Source: Sternotherus odoratus
Taxonomy: Eukaryota > Chordata > Testudines > Kinosternidae
Direction of reading: 5' to 3'
DNA: 64,000 nt
NCBI GenBank assembly: GCA_032164245.1
Contig: JAVMKO010000003.1
Location: 71,680,390-71,744,389 of the forward strand
Shown here: one piece after another, positions 1-11,790 of the stretch
How positions within the stretch are numbered: position 1 is the first letter of the stretch
Layout: every line of letters starts with the position of its first letter
Notes under the pieces: model-generated
What the model saw: the letters and a program-made list of their open reading frames with translations, nothing else
The model's database searches: none
Told to the model about the DNA's origin: nothing
Program-made: the position numbers and the translations under genes

Positions 1-65
1 TGATTCCAGTGGGGTTTAAGCATGTGATTAAGTGCTTTCCTGAATCAGGGTCTATTTTAGATTTA
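1..65. repeat. Partial palindromic MITE (GATCCTGCAAA-type family)
   Basis: TTTAAGCATGTGATTAAGTG and CTGAATCAGGG match the right half of the palindromic family seen at 22417-22575, 27695-27818 and 41760-41872. The window edge cuts it. Confidence 0.45.
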
Positions 66-1084
66 GAGAAGCTACTCTGCAGATACTTTAAAGCCCATTT
101 TGTTCAGAGGCAATTAGTGGATCATAAGAAGCAGTGACAGAATAGTAGCAAGTATGGAGTTTAATGTAGCTAATAAAACACATTAGAGCAGAGTGACACA
201 ATCAGGTTTACAGGGTTTGGCTGAGAATGAACAGCTCAGGATATTGGTAATTAGATACAAAACCTTTCACCTATAAGCCACGGGTTAGAAGGAGGCCCAG
301 ATCAGTAGTCATCAAAAAGCTGCTGCCACTGATGGGTGTTCTCTAATATGTGAAATGAGCTGGTGGTCTCAACCCAGGTGTTCACGTAGCAAAAATCCCC
401 ATCACTAATTGGCACCCTTTATGGCCAAAGAATTAATAAGCATAGAAATAACACTAATAAGAATCAGACTATTCTAGACTCTTAGGGTGACTCTTCTGAA
501 GCAGGACATATAGATGGCACAGAATGTGCAAAATTTGTACTGCCAATTAGAACTGGGTGAATAAAAGGTTTTTTTCTTTTTTCTTTTCTTTGGGGGGGGG
601 GACAATTCTAAAAAATTAGGAAAAAATATATTCCAACTCAAACTGCAAACAAAATTTAAAAATTAATTTTAGGTCAAACAAAATGTTCCATCTGAGCCAG
701 AATTAAATGTTTTGGTTTGATTTTGAAACATTTTTTAAATGTTCACATAAAATTAAAGACAATTTTAAATGAAGTCATGTTGTACCAAAAAAAACCCAAA
801 AATGTTTATATGGAAATTATTGAAACAAATGTTTTTTTCCAAAAAAAAATTAGCTTTCTGTTTACTGAAACAATTTGGCAAAACCAGCACCAATTTTTTA
901 AATGTTTGTGTTGCCAAATATGCATTTTTCACGCACAAAAAATGTCTTGCATGAAAAAATTCACACAAATCTATTGGTGGTACCTACATGTTGCACAGAC
1001 AGAGGACTTTAGACTCCAAAGGTGAATAGCTACACAGGCAATGTATACTTAGCAGATAGTCCTCAACTAGGTCTGAGAAACCAA
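66..1084. other. Intergenic AT-rich sequence with a T-rich/G10 tract and a dispersed repeat
   Basis: No gene is seen. A pyrimidine run followed by G10 (592-601) leads into an A/T-rich stretch to about 960 with runs of A and T and AAATG-type motifs. Its style is like the AT-rich repeat at 19545-19730 and 41277-41335. ORFs here are low-complexity. Confidence 0.5.
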
Positions 1085-1200
1085 CAGTGGAAAACCTAGC
1101 TCGTTATTTTCTATTTTATACACGAGTAAAGTGAGGCTCTGTGAGATTATGGGACTTGCCCAAGGGTGACCCAACAAGTTTGTGCCACAGCTGGAAATAA
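1085..1200 (+). repeat. MIR-like SINE remnant
   Basis: GTGAGGCTCTGTGAGATTA, GGGACTTGCCCAAGGGTGAC and CACAGCTGGAAATAAAA follow the conserved 3' order of amniote MIR-type SINEs. Confidence 0.5.
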
Positions 1201-2296
1201 AATGAAGGCATACTGGCTCCCATCCCCTTCCTATGGTCCCTTTACCACACATACAAACAACCAAAACTCAAGCAATGTTATCTAGGATTTTTTTCCCTTA
1301 ACTAATCTGATGGTCAACATAAGGAAATGGGAAAAGGCAGCAAGTTTCCCTTCCCATAAAAAAATGAACATAAGAATAAAATGTTGACCAATTGTATTTT
1401 CTTGCCAAAAGATGGGAAAAGGCGTCCACCAAGAAATGCTCCAGCTCCTTTGATCCTGCGAAAACTCATGTTACCAAATTGTCTCATACAAATTCCCACC
1501 CACCCCTAATTTGTTACTTGCAGGCCCTCTCCTTTTCCCTAAAAATGACAGATGCTAGCGTTGGAATAATACTCTGCACAGATGAAACCCACCACCCTCC
1601 GAGCCTCTAACTTGCCAGTCCTGCTGAAGGCTTCAAGGCATGGTGAGTTAAGCTTAAGATTCTCAAGATTCCCCACAACATAGCAGCAATGCTTTCCAGA
1701 GTTTCTGCAGCTTGTTATGAAGGATGCCATGCATGATTACTGGAGGGTATATTTGCATTGAGTCTGAATGCTTGGCACACTCAAACCGTAAACAGAAGGC
1801 GGGGTAGACATAGATGGAATTATTTGTTTACACTCGGAGTGATGAAAACGATTAATCAATTAATGTTACTAAAATACAGTTTGTTGTTAGTAAAATGTCA
1901 AAAAACAAAACCAAAGTGGCCCACAGGCATTTAGTCTAAATTATGGCAAAATATGACAAGTATTCAAATTATGAGGGACTCCTTTTATGTTTACATTTGT
2001 GCATTTTTCTCTGGCTATTAGTGGAGCTGTATATAATTTGATCTCATTGACACAAGTGCATTCAGTTTGGAAAGATATTCTCCATCCCCAGCCCCATCGT
2101 CCAGCCACTACAACAAAATTGGAATTTACTCCCGTATGGGGGTTAAGTGTTAGTCAATATGAAGAGGAAAAATGCACCTAAAATTAACCATGACAGCATT
2201 ACAGTGATCACACAAAAAGGCCCAGCCAGAAAAACCTGTTTATAACATGACCGGTTCAATTAGTATTCAATTCACTTAAGCAGTTCAGTTAGACAA
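1201..2296. other. Intergenic, nothing recognised
   Basis: Ordinary AT-rich sequence without a convincing ORF, repeat or RNA gene. Confidence 0.5.
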
Positions 2297-2563
2297 TTAT
2301 AGACCGCTACAGATTCCATTACATAACTGTGAAGCAATGTCCCCGAGAACTTCTATTTGTGCATCCTTCTGTCTGTCCAGGATCTCTAACCCGCTTTTCA
2401 GTCTCCTTGTCAAACACAACTTGCTCTCCTTGTCATGATTTTCATCTGCTGTCTCAGATGCAAAATCTTCTGTGTCAGCAAAGAGACTACCGTGTTTCCC
2501 ATCCCACGCCAACCTGGCGTACACAGGCTGCTGTTCAGATACAGGCCTATTGGTGGATCAGCC
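2297..2563 (-). pseudogene. Unrecognised protein-like ORF segment
   Basis: The minus strand reads open without an ATG from about 2563 to a TAG at 2297, about 88 codons. The composition is protein-like: an acidic DTEDFASETADENHDKES followed by a basic, helix-prone RRLKSGLEILDRQKDAQIEV. An AG-ended pyrimidine-poor stretch lies before it. I do not recognise the family. The acidic-then-coiled layout resembles tails of transposon accessory (Myb/SANT-like) proteins, but that is a guess; it could also be chance. Confidence 0.25.
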
Positions 2564-4329
2564 CAGTTACACATTGAGATTTGACTACACTAGATTATTA
2601 TTTTTTTTTGACCAAATTTTTCCCACCGTTGCTACCACCCATGGGCATCCTAGTGCAGACAGGGCTCTGGGCAGCTGCTGGTTCTTTAAGTATGGTTGTC
2701 TAAACCATCTCAGAACAGGTCTATATGACATGGCACACAAAATGCTAGACGTTTCTTAGAGCCCTCTGTGCAGTTGTACTTCTACCTCTGATTGAGTTGG
2801 GCCAGCATAAGCAACTATGGAGAGTTTTAAAGAAATAGGCAGAGTGCAGAGACGGTCTAAAAGACATTACAATGACTTATACATAGATGTTAGTCGAGTT
2901 TGATGCAAAATTAAGGCCATCTTTGTCCGGCAGATTGCAGTATATTTCAAAATGTTTAAAACTGAATCAAGGTTAGTGGCTGTAGATGAGTGTGCGTTAC
3001 ATGTCCCCCCGTGTTTTGGGTGTCCCCCCAAATTATTCCTGATTCACAGAGAATTTGATTCTGATGCAAGCCACATGTGAAGGTCCATACATTTCTGCCA
3101 AATTTTTAGCACATCTCTGGTATTACCTCAGAGTAAAAAGTTATGGTTGTGTACCCTGCTTCAGGTCAAAGGAGCATAACAGGAGAGAAGAGAAAATGAG
3201 GGGAGGGGGAAAGAGAAAGGAGAAGATGAGCTAGATATCCCTGAAATCCTCACTGAGGGTCAAAAAAAATTCTCCAATATATGCATGCAGAGATTCACAT
3301 GGATATATTCCAGAGCAGAAATTGGAGCTTAGTGTGGTTTGTGATAACGTCTAATAGATATTGTGTGTACATAGATAGGGCTTGAGTCTCAACTATACAA
3401 TGGCCTTTCAGAGCTATTCTGGTGCTCTAAAGGACTCTTCAAAAGGACAGAAACAGAATACATCCTGCACATACAGTCCCTGGACCAGCTTGGAGCCTAT
3501 ATAAAGGATCTGGTCCCAGCCCCCAGGACATGAAGGTGTATAATAGAAGGAAGGCTAAGGGGAGGGAGAAGCCTTGGCTGGAGCACACTCCATTGTGGCA
3601 ATTCTCTGCTTCCTATGGCTTACAGAGGCCCTGGGGAGCAGACTATAAGTTTGACCAGCCCGAAGTCTGTTCTAACTTGTATTGGGAGCCAGACAGACCC
3701 TTGGCTGCCCCAGAATACACTGGGAAGTCTAAAGGTGGCTTAAAGTCCATCTGCCGCCCTGCCCATTAGGCCCATGCTCCAGGATAATATAGTTTTAGAT
3801 AATGTGGGCGGGAAACCCCCCTGCTAACCTCCTGTTTTGAACCATGCCTGGATAAAGCTGAGTTGAAGAGGATCAGAGTGCTGCTCAATAGGGTCCAAAC
3901 ATTCTGGGTGAGGAAGCAGTTGAGATGACTTTGGCTTTTTGTGAGAATCTGGTCTCCCTGCAGATGCACATAATTGGTTATCTTGGCAAATCAGAATACT
4001 CTACTCAATTGAAAACTCCCCTTTTTTAGGCTAGCAGTTAATTTGCCACTTCCATTTGGAAATAACAACCCACAGCAGGTGATTTTTACTGCAGGAAAAA
4101 AATAACAGGCCAATGTGTAAATGTGTTCGGTAAATTGTTTGATAAATTGTTTTGTTTTGCCATGACCGCGTTGGAGGGAGTGGAGGAACAAACAGCGTGG
4201 GAGCAGGGTGTAACACGGCAGGCACTACAAACATTCAAGGGGGAAAGCAGTTGTAAGCTGATCGTCCTTTGTAACCTCGCACAAAGACAGGTGCCATAAA
4301 TATGTTGTGCCTTTGTAGCCCTCCTTTAT
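2564..4329. other. Intergenic, no gene recognised
   Basis: It contains a TATATAAAGG at about 3499 in an unremarkable context and an 80-codon ORF at 3530-3769 without recognisable domains. It could be part of an old LTR, which I cannot show. Confidence 0.4.
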
Positions 4330-4800
4330 AGAAAAATGGGAAAAGAAATTAATGACAGCTGAGAAGGCAATAGTGGGGCTGGGCATGCAGAGGTCCAGCC
4401 CAACTGGGAGAGAAGGAACAGCCATGGAGCAGGAAAACAACAGCGAGGAGCTGAAGGATGCATGGGGCAAGGAAGACTAGCAGGGGTGTGTTGAGCAGGA
4501 GTAACTAGACAGAAGTGGGAATGATAGCCAAGCACAAGCAGCAGGGGGAAGCGGGGACACTGGGTGAGACGGATGCAGGTAAGCAAGGGAATACAGAGAA
4601 ATTGGGCAAATGCAGGGCAAGGAAGGCAGGACATGTGGTGGGAGAACTGATGGAGCAGTGGGGAAATCAGGATCGGGATCTTGCATCAGTGTAACTAACT
4701 GAGAGAAGAATTTGACTCCCCTTTTCAATAAGAGAAAAAAAGAAACATTACTGGAAGGCAGCGGTGGGACAGGGCAGATGATTGCAGTGGAAGCAGGACA
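4330..4800 (+). repeat. Purine-rich strand-asymmetric region
   Basis: About 470 bp of plus strand is strongly enriched in A and G (repeated GGAA, GCAGG, GGGAA words), with few long exact repeats. The minus-strand ORFs at 4225-4728 read as Pro/Leu/Ser/Cys-rich low complexity and are not taken as genes. Confidence 0.5.
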
Positions 4801-5002
4801 ATACGGGAGGGGAGAAAAAAGATTTTCTTTTACTTGGATTATAATATTACTTTAAAAATCAGCACCTTAGAAAAACAGGGCTCTACAGCAATGACGGTCT
4901 TTCTGGTGTTGCCAAATCTATTTAAATCTATTTCCATATAGTGTGGCTGGAAACCTATTGGAAATTGATTCCTGTTCATTGTTATTGGTGTCATAATCCC
5001 CC

Positions 5003-5019
5003 CACACACACACACACAC
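5003..5019 (+). repeat. (CA)n microsatellite
   Basis: About eight CA units after a C run. Confidence 0.85.
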
Positions 5020-5592
5020 CCGCTTGACTTTTATGACTTCATTAATTCCTTCATTATTTTGGTTCTTGTAAGTTGCAAATAGTATCTTGATATGTGTAAG
5101 AAAATGGTGACAAATACGAGTTCAGAATCACAAGAGTAGCAATGTGTGAACTTCACAGGCCAATATACTTCAGGAATGTGTACAGGCTCTAGAAGTCAGC
5201 TACAGCCAGTGCTGTGACCGGGGCATCTCTTCTCTGTGTCTCCAAAAGAACTAGAATTCTGTTTAATGATAAAAGTGTGAGGCTCGCGGATCTATGGAAG
5301 ATCTTACAGATGGAGCAATTTTGTCAACACTTGCATTGTTAACACAAGTGTGACAACATGTGGTGTATTTCTGAAAAGCCTTAGCTTCTAGAGTCCTGGG
5401 ATTATATGAGCGTTTCATCTTTCTTTTCTTTTGCTTTTTTAAAGTAAGTTTCTAGCTCCTGTGGTTGCAGAGAAAGCTTGAAGACGTGACTCAAATTTGT
5501 GTATTATTGTACAACAATAAAAATAAAAGACAAAGAACCCATGTGTTGTTTTTTTTTTAAATTAAGCTAGTCTCATGATTTGGTGGCCTGCC

Positions 5593-5720
5593 ATTGGAGT
5601 GCTGGAACAATTTTTATAGTAGGGGTGCTGACAGCCATTGAAGCAAACTGTAAACCTTGTATGTAATGGAACCCACTTCAAGCCAGGGGGTGCTGCCACA
5701 CCCCTTGTTCCAGCCCCTAT
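5593..5720. repeat. hAT-like MITE with near-perfect target duplication
   Basis: GCTGGAACAA at the left is mirrored by TTGTTCCAGC at the right. GCCTGCC occurs at 5586-5592 and 5721-5727, a 7-bp match (8 bp with one mismatch) that fits the 8-bp duplication of hAT elements. The interior has GGGGTGCTGACAGCC and CTTCAAGCCAGGGGGTGCTG. Confidence 0.65.
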
Positions 5721-5727
5721 GCCTGCC

Positions 5728-8700
5728 ACTGGATTTTTGAACACCAGGAGCTGGCAATACTACATAAGGGCTGAGTCAGCCTTTTTGCCAATTTGCTTTC
5801 TACAAGTAGTTAGTTTTTTTAAATGCTCACTAAATGTCCTCTCCTTAGGCACCTTTCAGTGAACTGACCCCCTTTAGTGTGACTTTTTTTTATAACACAA
5901 CACTATATAGCAACCTTTGTGATAAGTAAAAATGTACGTAGAGCAGAGACTCTTCACAAGGGTTAGATAAAGGCTAGTTCTGACCAAGCTCTTTTATTGC
6001 AGCCACGCTTTTAGTTGCCACGTTCTCTTTTAGCAATTAAAACCTTCCGTGTCATATGTGGCCACATGGACATAAAGGTTCCATGGAACGTTCACAAGCT
6101 GCTCTCTGTTCCAGGGTTGTTTATGTAACCGGTAATACATGACAGAAAGGTTGTACTAGATACACACACACTTCTGGTTCTTTTTAAAGGACATGGCCAA
6201 AGGTTATGTGGCTTCAGCTACTCAAATAGTATTTGTTTCCCTCATCACTGGACTGGGTGAAGTGCATAATCGCTTTGAGAAAATGGTTTGTTACATTTTT
6301 GTGGCCATTGCCTGAATATCAGCCTGAGTGGCTCTACTGGGTTCCCATATACTGAACCAGGGCCTCAGAGATCCTGACCCCAGGGTCAACAGCAGCAATC
6401 AAAACTGTGACCTTAAGCTTCTGTACCAGCAGCTTGACTTTGAGAGTTGCTTAGCACCCAGAGCGCCCATTGACTTTAGTGGGAATTTTGGATGCCCAGG
6501 CACATCTAAGAAATCAGCCAGCAAAAGCCACAACCTCTGTCATTGGAGCAAAAAGAATAATTCTGTAAGCACTCATTAAGTATCAGGCTCTTCTTCGCCT
6601 TTCTGGGACCAGCCACGAGAGAAAGATGATTTCATGCAATAAGCCGATATGTTATCCACAGTCCAAAGCTTCATCAGCCAATAAGACACTTCCCTTTTTC
6701 ATAATAAGCCCTTTTATCATTTTTGAAATGAAATTATTTGTGGAGGAAATTTTGGAGGAAGTTCATTTGGAGAATGCTCCAGCTTGAAGATGCAACACCT
6801 TTGATCCTCTGGAACAATGGAATTCTGCGCAAAAAGGGTAAAACTCGTGTGTACAGGAGACCGAACTTTCGCAGGGACTGATCTGAGATTGTGGAATTAA
6901 CTGACACAGGAACTCAGGATGATCACAAACCTCACTACTTTCCATTCCAACTACAAGGTACATTTCAATGGCTTTGCCTTCTCTTATATAAATACACACA
7001 TTTTTTAAAAAATGGGAAACAAAACAGTCTACTCCACGCACTTCTCCTCCTGGGGAGAGGCTGAGCGAATGTGACCGATGTTAGTCACATTGCTTAATGC
7101 ACTATTGGCAGACGCTCCAATAAAATGGTGATGAGCATGATGGAAGAACCAATATTTTTAGAATAATATCAGTAAATTTGAACTCATGAAATCAAAGGCT
7201 GTAAAACGAGGCCAGATCTGCCTGGTGCCCAGAATAACATTTTGCCAAACAAAAAATAAACCGTAATCATTCCTTTCTGGTTACATATTGTATGGCACCG
7301 TTTTGTCTGTGGCTGGTTGTTTCTAAAGGTAAAGCAACTGCAATGAAGGTTTGTAATCATATTTATAATGGCCCCAAATCAGCAGACTATTAGAGTATGT
7401 CGTAATTTAAGCACTTACATCCTTTGTCAAACAGGAATGGCTTGCTGAACTGAGGGGTGTGGCAGCCTGATGTTGTTAGTGCAAGAGATGGAGAGAGCAT
7501 GAAGCATAAGAAATGCACTTTCATAAAACTGCAACTTTGCAGGATAGCAACAGGCTCCTCTCCTTTCACACAGGCAGCTGCTCCAGAAATACTCACTTGT
7601 TTACTGTCTACAGCCTATGGGTGGTGAGAGCATGCCTCTGAGAGCCCACCGACATGCACAGGAAAATGTAACCCTGGAGTCTGTGACTGGTATCCTGCTG
7701 TCAACTGATCCTTTCGTTTTCATTTATTCTTTGCTAGTTTATGAACTCTTGTCTATTTTTTCCCATGTTGTAAACACTGGAGCTCTTTGAAATGAATGTC
7801 ATTCTCCCCCCTGCCTGTCATACACCTTGTTTCCAAGTATGGTCACTATGAGGGAGCTGTCGCTTGGAGCCTTTGTGGAAAATTAATGGCAGACAGGGAA
7901 GGGCAAAAAAGACAGGACAGATGGCTCTGTCACCACCAGCAGCCTGATGCTATGAAAGAAGTTCAGTGTCTGGGTAAATGCCACTCTGTTCCATACACTT
8001 ATTCTTTCATTGATCCAATTGCCCCTTCAGCAGCTGTCTTGCTTATTTTTTTTACATATTTTCCTTGTTCTTCTGCTTCTCCGTTAAATGCACTCAGCAC
8101 ATGGAAGAGGTCAATTTCTGAGTCAGCAGCTAGGTGCTGATGGCCTGAAATGTTGTTTCATTATATGTATATTGCAATTCTGCTAGAGGGAGCCAGTGCT
8201 GAATACTTTTGTTCTGAGTCTTGTTTACTTGCTGGTCACCATCCAGATCAAGTCAGCTGGAACCTGAAGGGCAATGTCTAAAGTTCTAATTATGGAGGCT
8301 AGTGGTGCAGTGATGTCATCTCACTTTATTCTTTAAGTAGCATTACCTCTGGTTTCACTTTCACAGTGAAACACCTGGGGTTAAATACTGGGTGTACACC
8401 TGGAGTATTTAAAAGGCAGTTTATTTTCTCATTAAATGAGCAGTGCCAAATGTCACATGTTCATTTTATTATCATAATCAAGTGGAAATGTGGTTAAGGC
8501 ACTGTACCTTTAAGATGGGATGAAGCCTATAAATTAATAAATTAGGATGAGACATCTGACCCTGTGGACAGGGGTTTGCAGGGAGACAGCATTAGACTCC
8601 ATCCTCTGGAGTAGCAGAGCTATAATCTGAACCCCCTTAGTTATATGGTCATAGTCCGTATTAACTGCCATAGTAAAAGTTCTACACTGTCTACATCTCC

Positions 8701-9229
8701 ACAAAAATCAGGTTAGAAACTATTTGCCTCATGACCATTCATGTGCAAAAACTGGTACTTTGGTGATATTTTGCTAATTTCATCCAGAATGAAGATTTTG
8801 TCATTTCCACATGATTTTTGAGGCATAAGGAACAAATTTCTATGCCAGGGTGAAGTTATGTGACTAGAGGATTACACTCTTGCAAGTTGAACTGGTGGGA
8901 GTGAGCTAATGCAAGTTGGATGGTGCAGATTGTTCTAGTTGATGAATGCAGTACTGCCCATGTACAGCATTCCCAGTATAGTCCCTCATTATGGGGGACT
9001 ATGGGAGATCTCCAAGTTCTTTGGGGCACCCAAAGGAATTCTAGGAGATGGGAGTTAATATATCATAACTCTTCAGGAATTGCTGCCACTCCTGCCATAT
9101 ATACTAATATGGAGGGCACCCAGGTGGAAGAGGGGAAGATCAGAACAGTTTCTTTGTAACGAAAGCCTCATTAGTCCTGAAAACTAGAGCTGAGCATCCG
9201 GAGAGACCCAAAGGTGGTGGTGGGTGGTT
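5728..9229. other. Intergenic, no gene or firm repeat recognised
   Basis: Mostly AT-rich sequence; short ORFs below 115 codons have no recognisable domain. I see no RNA gene. Confidence 0.45.
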
Positions 9230-10070
9230 TTCCAGCAATGTATGAAAACCACTGTAGAATGAGAACTGCCACTCTTGAAGACAGCTACAAAGATCTTCAC
9301 CCTAACCAGCTCCTGTTCGATGCAGACTTCTACCAGGATGAGTTTCACTTTTACCCTAGGACCACAACCACTGCTTAGTTCAGTCCCACTCTCTGAAGTT
9401 CTTGCTCCAGCACTGCAGCACCAGACCACCAAGATGAGAGCATAACTTATGTGACACGCATTCCCAATTATCCTGTGGAAGCTGACACCCCCAGATGTTC
9501 ACCAGTCAGTGGCGCACCACTTTAAGATAGCCAAGTCCAGTGGCTGCTATTGTGTACCTAGGCATGCAGGAAGCACTGCAGAGTCATGTGATCAGAGTGG
9601 AAAATGTGCAGATATCACTAAGGAGTTTGAAGAACTGGGCTTTCTATATTGTACTGGTCCCCATTAATGGTACTCAATTCTCTGTTATCACTCCAAGTCA
9701 CATGCAAACAGGAAAGAATACCACTCCCTGATAATGCAAACCTGAGGTAGTTTCTGGACATATCGATGTGGAGGCTAGGCAGCATGTATGATGTCAGGAA
9801 TTTTCAAAATCTGAGCTTTTCAGGAGTGTTCATGATGCCACACACTATACTAACCCTACAACATACACTTGGGGATCTCCAAAGCTACCACAGTTTTGAA
9901 GACCCAGCATTCCCACTGGTCCTTTGAGTTAGGAAACCATCCCCTGATTACACTAGTCCTGACATACACTACATCAGCTACACACTCAACATGCTCAGAA
10001 TGTGATTTTGGAAGGCACAAAGCTAGATAGAGGTGGAAGCTAGAATACAGAGACAATTTCACCCATCATC
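9230..10070 (+). pseudogene. PIF/Harbinger transposase (HARBI1-like) pseudogene
   Basis: Read across frames, the plus strand gives the order of a Harbinger DDE transposase. KSTVAAIV lies near 9535-9560, FEELGFLYCTGP and then INGTQFSVITPSH at about 9625-9703 (family: GAIDGTHIPI...PS), WRLGSMYDVRNFQN near 9768-9810 (family: WPGS.HDARIFRN), and DPAFPL...KPSPDYTSP near 9900-9960 (family: GD.AYPL...KPY). Frameshifts and stops break it, so it is dead. The first catalytic Asp is Asn (INGT for IDGT). These elements cut and paste DNA with a Myb-like partner and make 3-bp TTA/TAA target duplications. A GC-rich hAT MITE sits directly after it. The TAA-flanked MITEs at 13404 and 26053 may have used a related enzyme. 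Confidence 0.7.
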
Positions 10071-10118
10071 TTGAATATACAGGACCAGATCCACAGCAAA
10101 TGTAAACTAACATATTTC

Positions 10119-10548
10119 CACTGGCGTAGCTAGGTGGGTGCGGGGGGTGCGGACCGCACCGGGTGACACCATCTCAGAGGGGTGACACCGGGCCCCCCTC
10201 CATGGACAGGGACGCCCGCAGGAGGCTGCGCCCGGAGCCGTGTGCCCTGCGCCCCGCAATGATGGAGCGGGACTGGGGCGGGGGGGCCCCCTGGGCCCAC
10301 CCCGCGCTACCTCTGGCCCCGGGCCGGCCGCGGGGGGCTGCAGGGTCCCGGCCAGAGCCGTGCGGGGAGCCCTGGGGGGGGGGGGCCGCCCCGGCTGCTG
10401 CCTCCGCCGAGCGACGGCAACCGGAGCGCCCGCCCGCCGCAGCGCACAGCCCACTGCGCACTGCCGGCGCGCGCCGCCCGGCGAAATCTGGAGGGGTGAC
10501 ACCGTGAGTTTACCGCACTGGGTGACACCAACCCTAGCGACGCCACTG
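10119..10548. mobile_element. GC-rich non-autonomous hAT element (430 bp) with perfect 8-bp target duplication
   Basis: CATATTTC at 10111-10118 and again at 10549-10556 is a perfect target duplication. The ends are inverted: CACTGGCGTAGCTAGG at the left, CCTAGCGACGCCACTG at the right. The interior is extremely G+C- and CpG-rich and has GGGTGACACC near both ends, two on each side. No transposase is encoded; the 80-183-codon ORFs inside it (both strands) are composition artefacts. The 8-bp duplication and CA...TG ends place it with hAT. Confidence 0.9.
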
Positions 10549-10556
10549 CATATTTC

Positions 10557-11604
10557 TACCAAGACACTAGTTTTATAGCCAATTCTAATAATTTGTAACA
10601 TGCACTGCTGCTTGCTAGCCTCCTTTCTCCTACTAATGAAAAGGTGGTAAGTGCCCACTTCATTTTAAGTGGTGTCCTCCAACATGTGTGAACGTATGCT
10701 TAACAATCTGTCCCACCTTGTGTTTAGCTTGGACACTCTGGTTACCATCTCCAGATCTGAAGAAGAGCTCTGTGAAGCTCAAAACTGGTCCCTTCCCCCA
10801 ACTGAAGTTGATCCAATAAAATATATTACTTCACCCACTTTGTCCCTCTCACGTCCGGAGACCAGCAAGGCTACAACAACGCTGCAAACCCATATGTCTA
10901 CTAAAACCATTCTAAAAATATAGCAACCAGTCAGAAGTCCGGGGAGAAGTGCACTACAAGAAATGGTGTCCATTTGGGTAATGTTCTCCCTGTTCTGACT
11001 TCAGTCAAGAGCTGAAAGCAGAGAGTAAGACCAATCCAGGGAAACTGCTGCCATTCAATACATACTTCTGATGCCATATGGTATGGTGCTACAATGAGAG
11101 ACATAGACCTGTTGCATATATGAGGAACTGTGCTGCAGTCCCTGGTGCTAGAATATTGCCTGAATTAACTTAGACATTGGACTCCCAATTAATTCCAGAT
11201 CCTGCCTCCTCATTTCTCTACCATGTTCCATCTATTCCCCAAGAGTTCTACAATCCTCACCTCTACCTCTTTCAGCATGCTCCATAAACATCTATATCTT
11301 CTCCTCCTCCTGACATCTCTGCAAATGATCTCTGTTTCCTCTGCGTGGTCATTCCCACTGCACATTTCTTTCTGAATTATTATAAACATGTCATCTATGG
11401 TCCTCCCTCTTTTTATCTAAATATTGTCCAGGAATTCTGTCCATTGTGTTGATAGATAATTTAGTATTCTTAGCCCTGAGCTTGTCAACTATTTCTGGGT
11501 ACTTTACTTGTAGGATTTAAAATTCTAAATTTTGTTAAGAGATATCAGGACTATTAAAGTGCAATTATTTGAAGACCATACTACAGTTGAAATTATGAAG
11601 ACAG
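10557..11604. other. Intergenic, nothing recognised
   Basis: No convincing ORF or repeat; a CT-rich patch lies at 11200-11350. Confidence 0.4.
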
Positions 11605-11790
11605 CAATTCTCAGACTGTGATCTGTGGTCCACGGCTCTTGCTGGTGGTCCAGTAGGTGATCGTTGTGCTACCTAGCCCTCTTGGTTCAGCATGCTAGAT
11701 CACATTTAGATATCTAAAAATGCATCAAGTGCATTCCTTTATGAGCCCCTCCAGACCCACACCTTGACCACGCTAAACTGCTGTTTTATG
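11605..11790. repeat. Possible hAT MITE fragment
   Basis: CAATTCTCAGACTGTGATC, TGTGGTCCACGGCTC and GCTGGTGGTCC resemble the left end of hAT-derived repeats of the GGTTCTCAA type; the right end is not identifiable. Confidence 0.35.

Noticed and set aside
4225..4728. Minus ORFs rich in Pro, Leu, Ser, Cys
   Set aside because: Complement of the purine-rich tract; low complexity.
10107..10658. 183-codon minus ORF and overlapping plus ORFs in GC-rich DNA
   Set aside because: They lie in the CpG-rich hAT MITE; Arg/Pro/Gly/Ala-rich composition on all frames, no domain.
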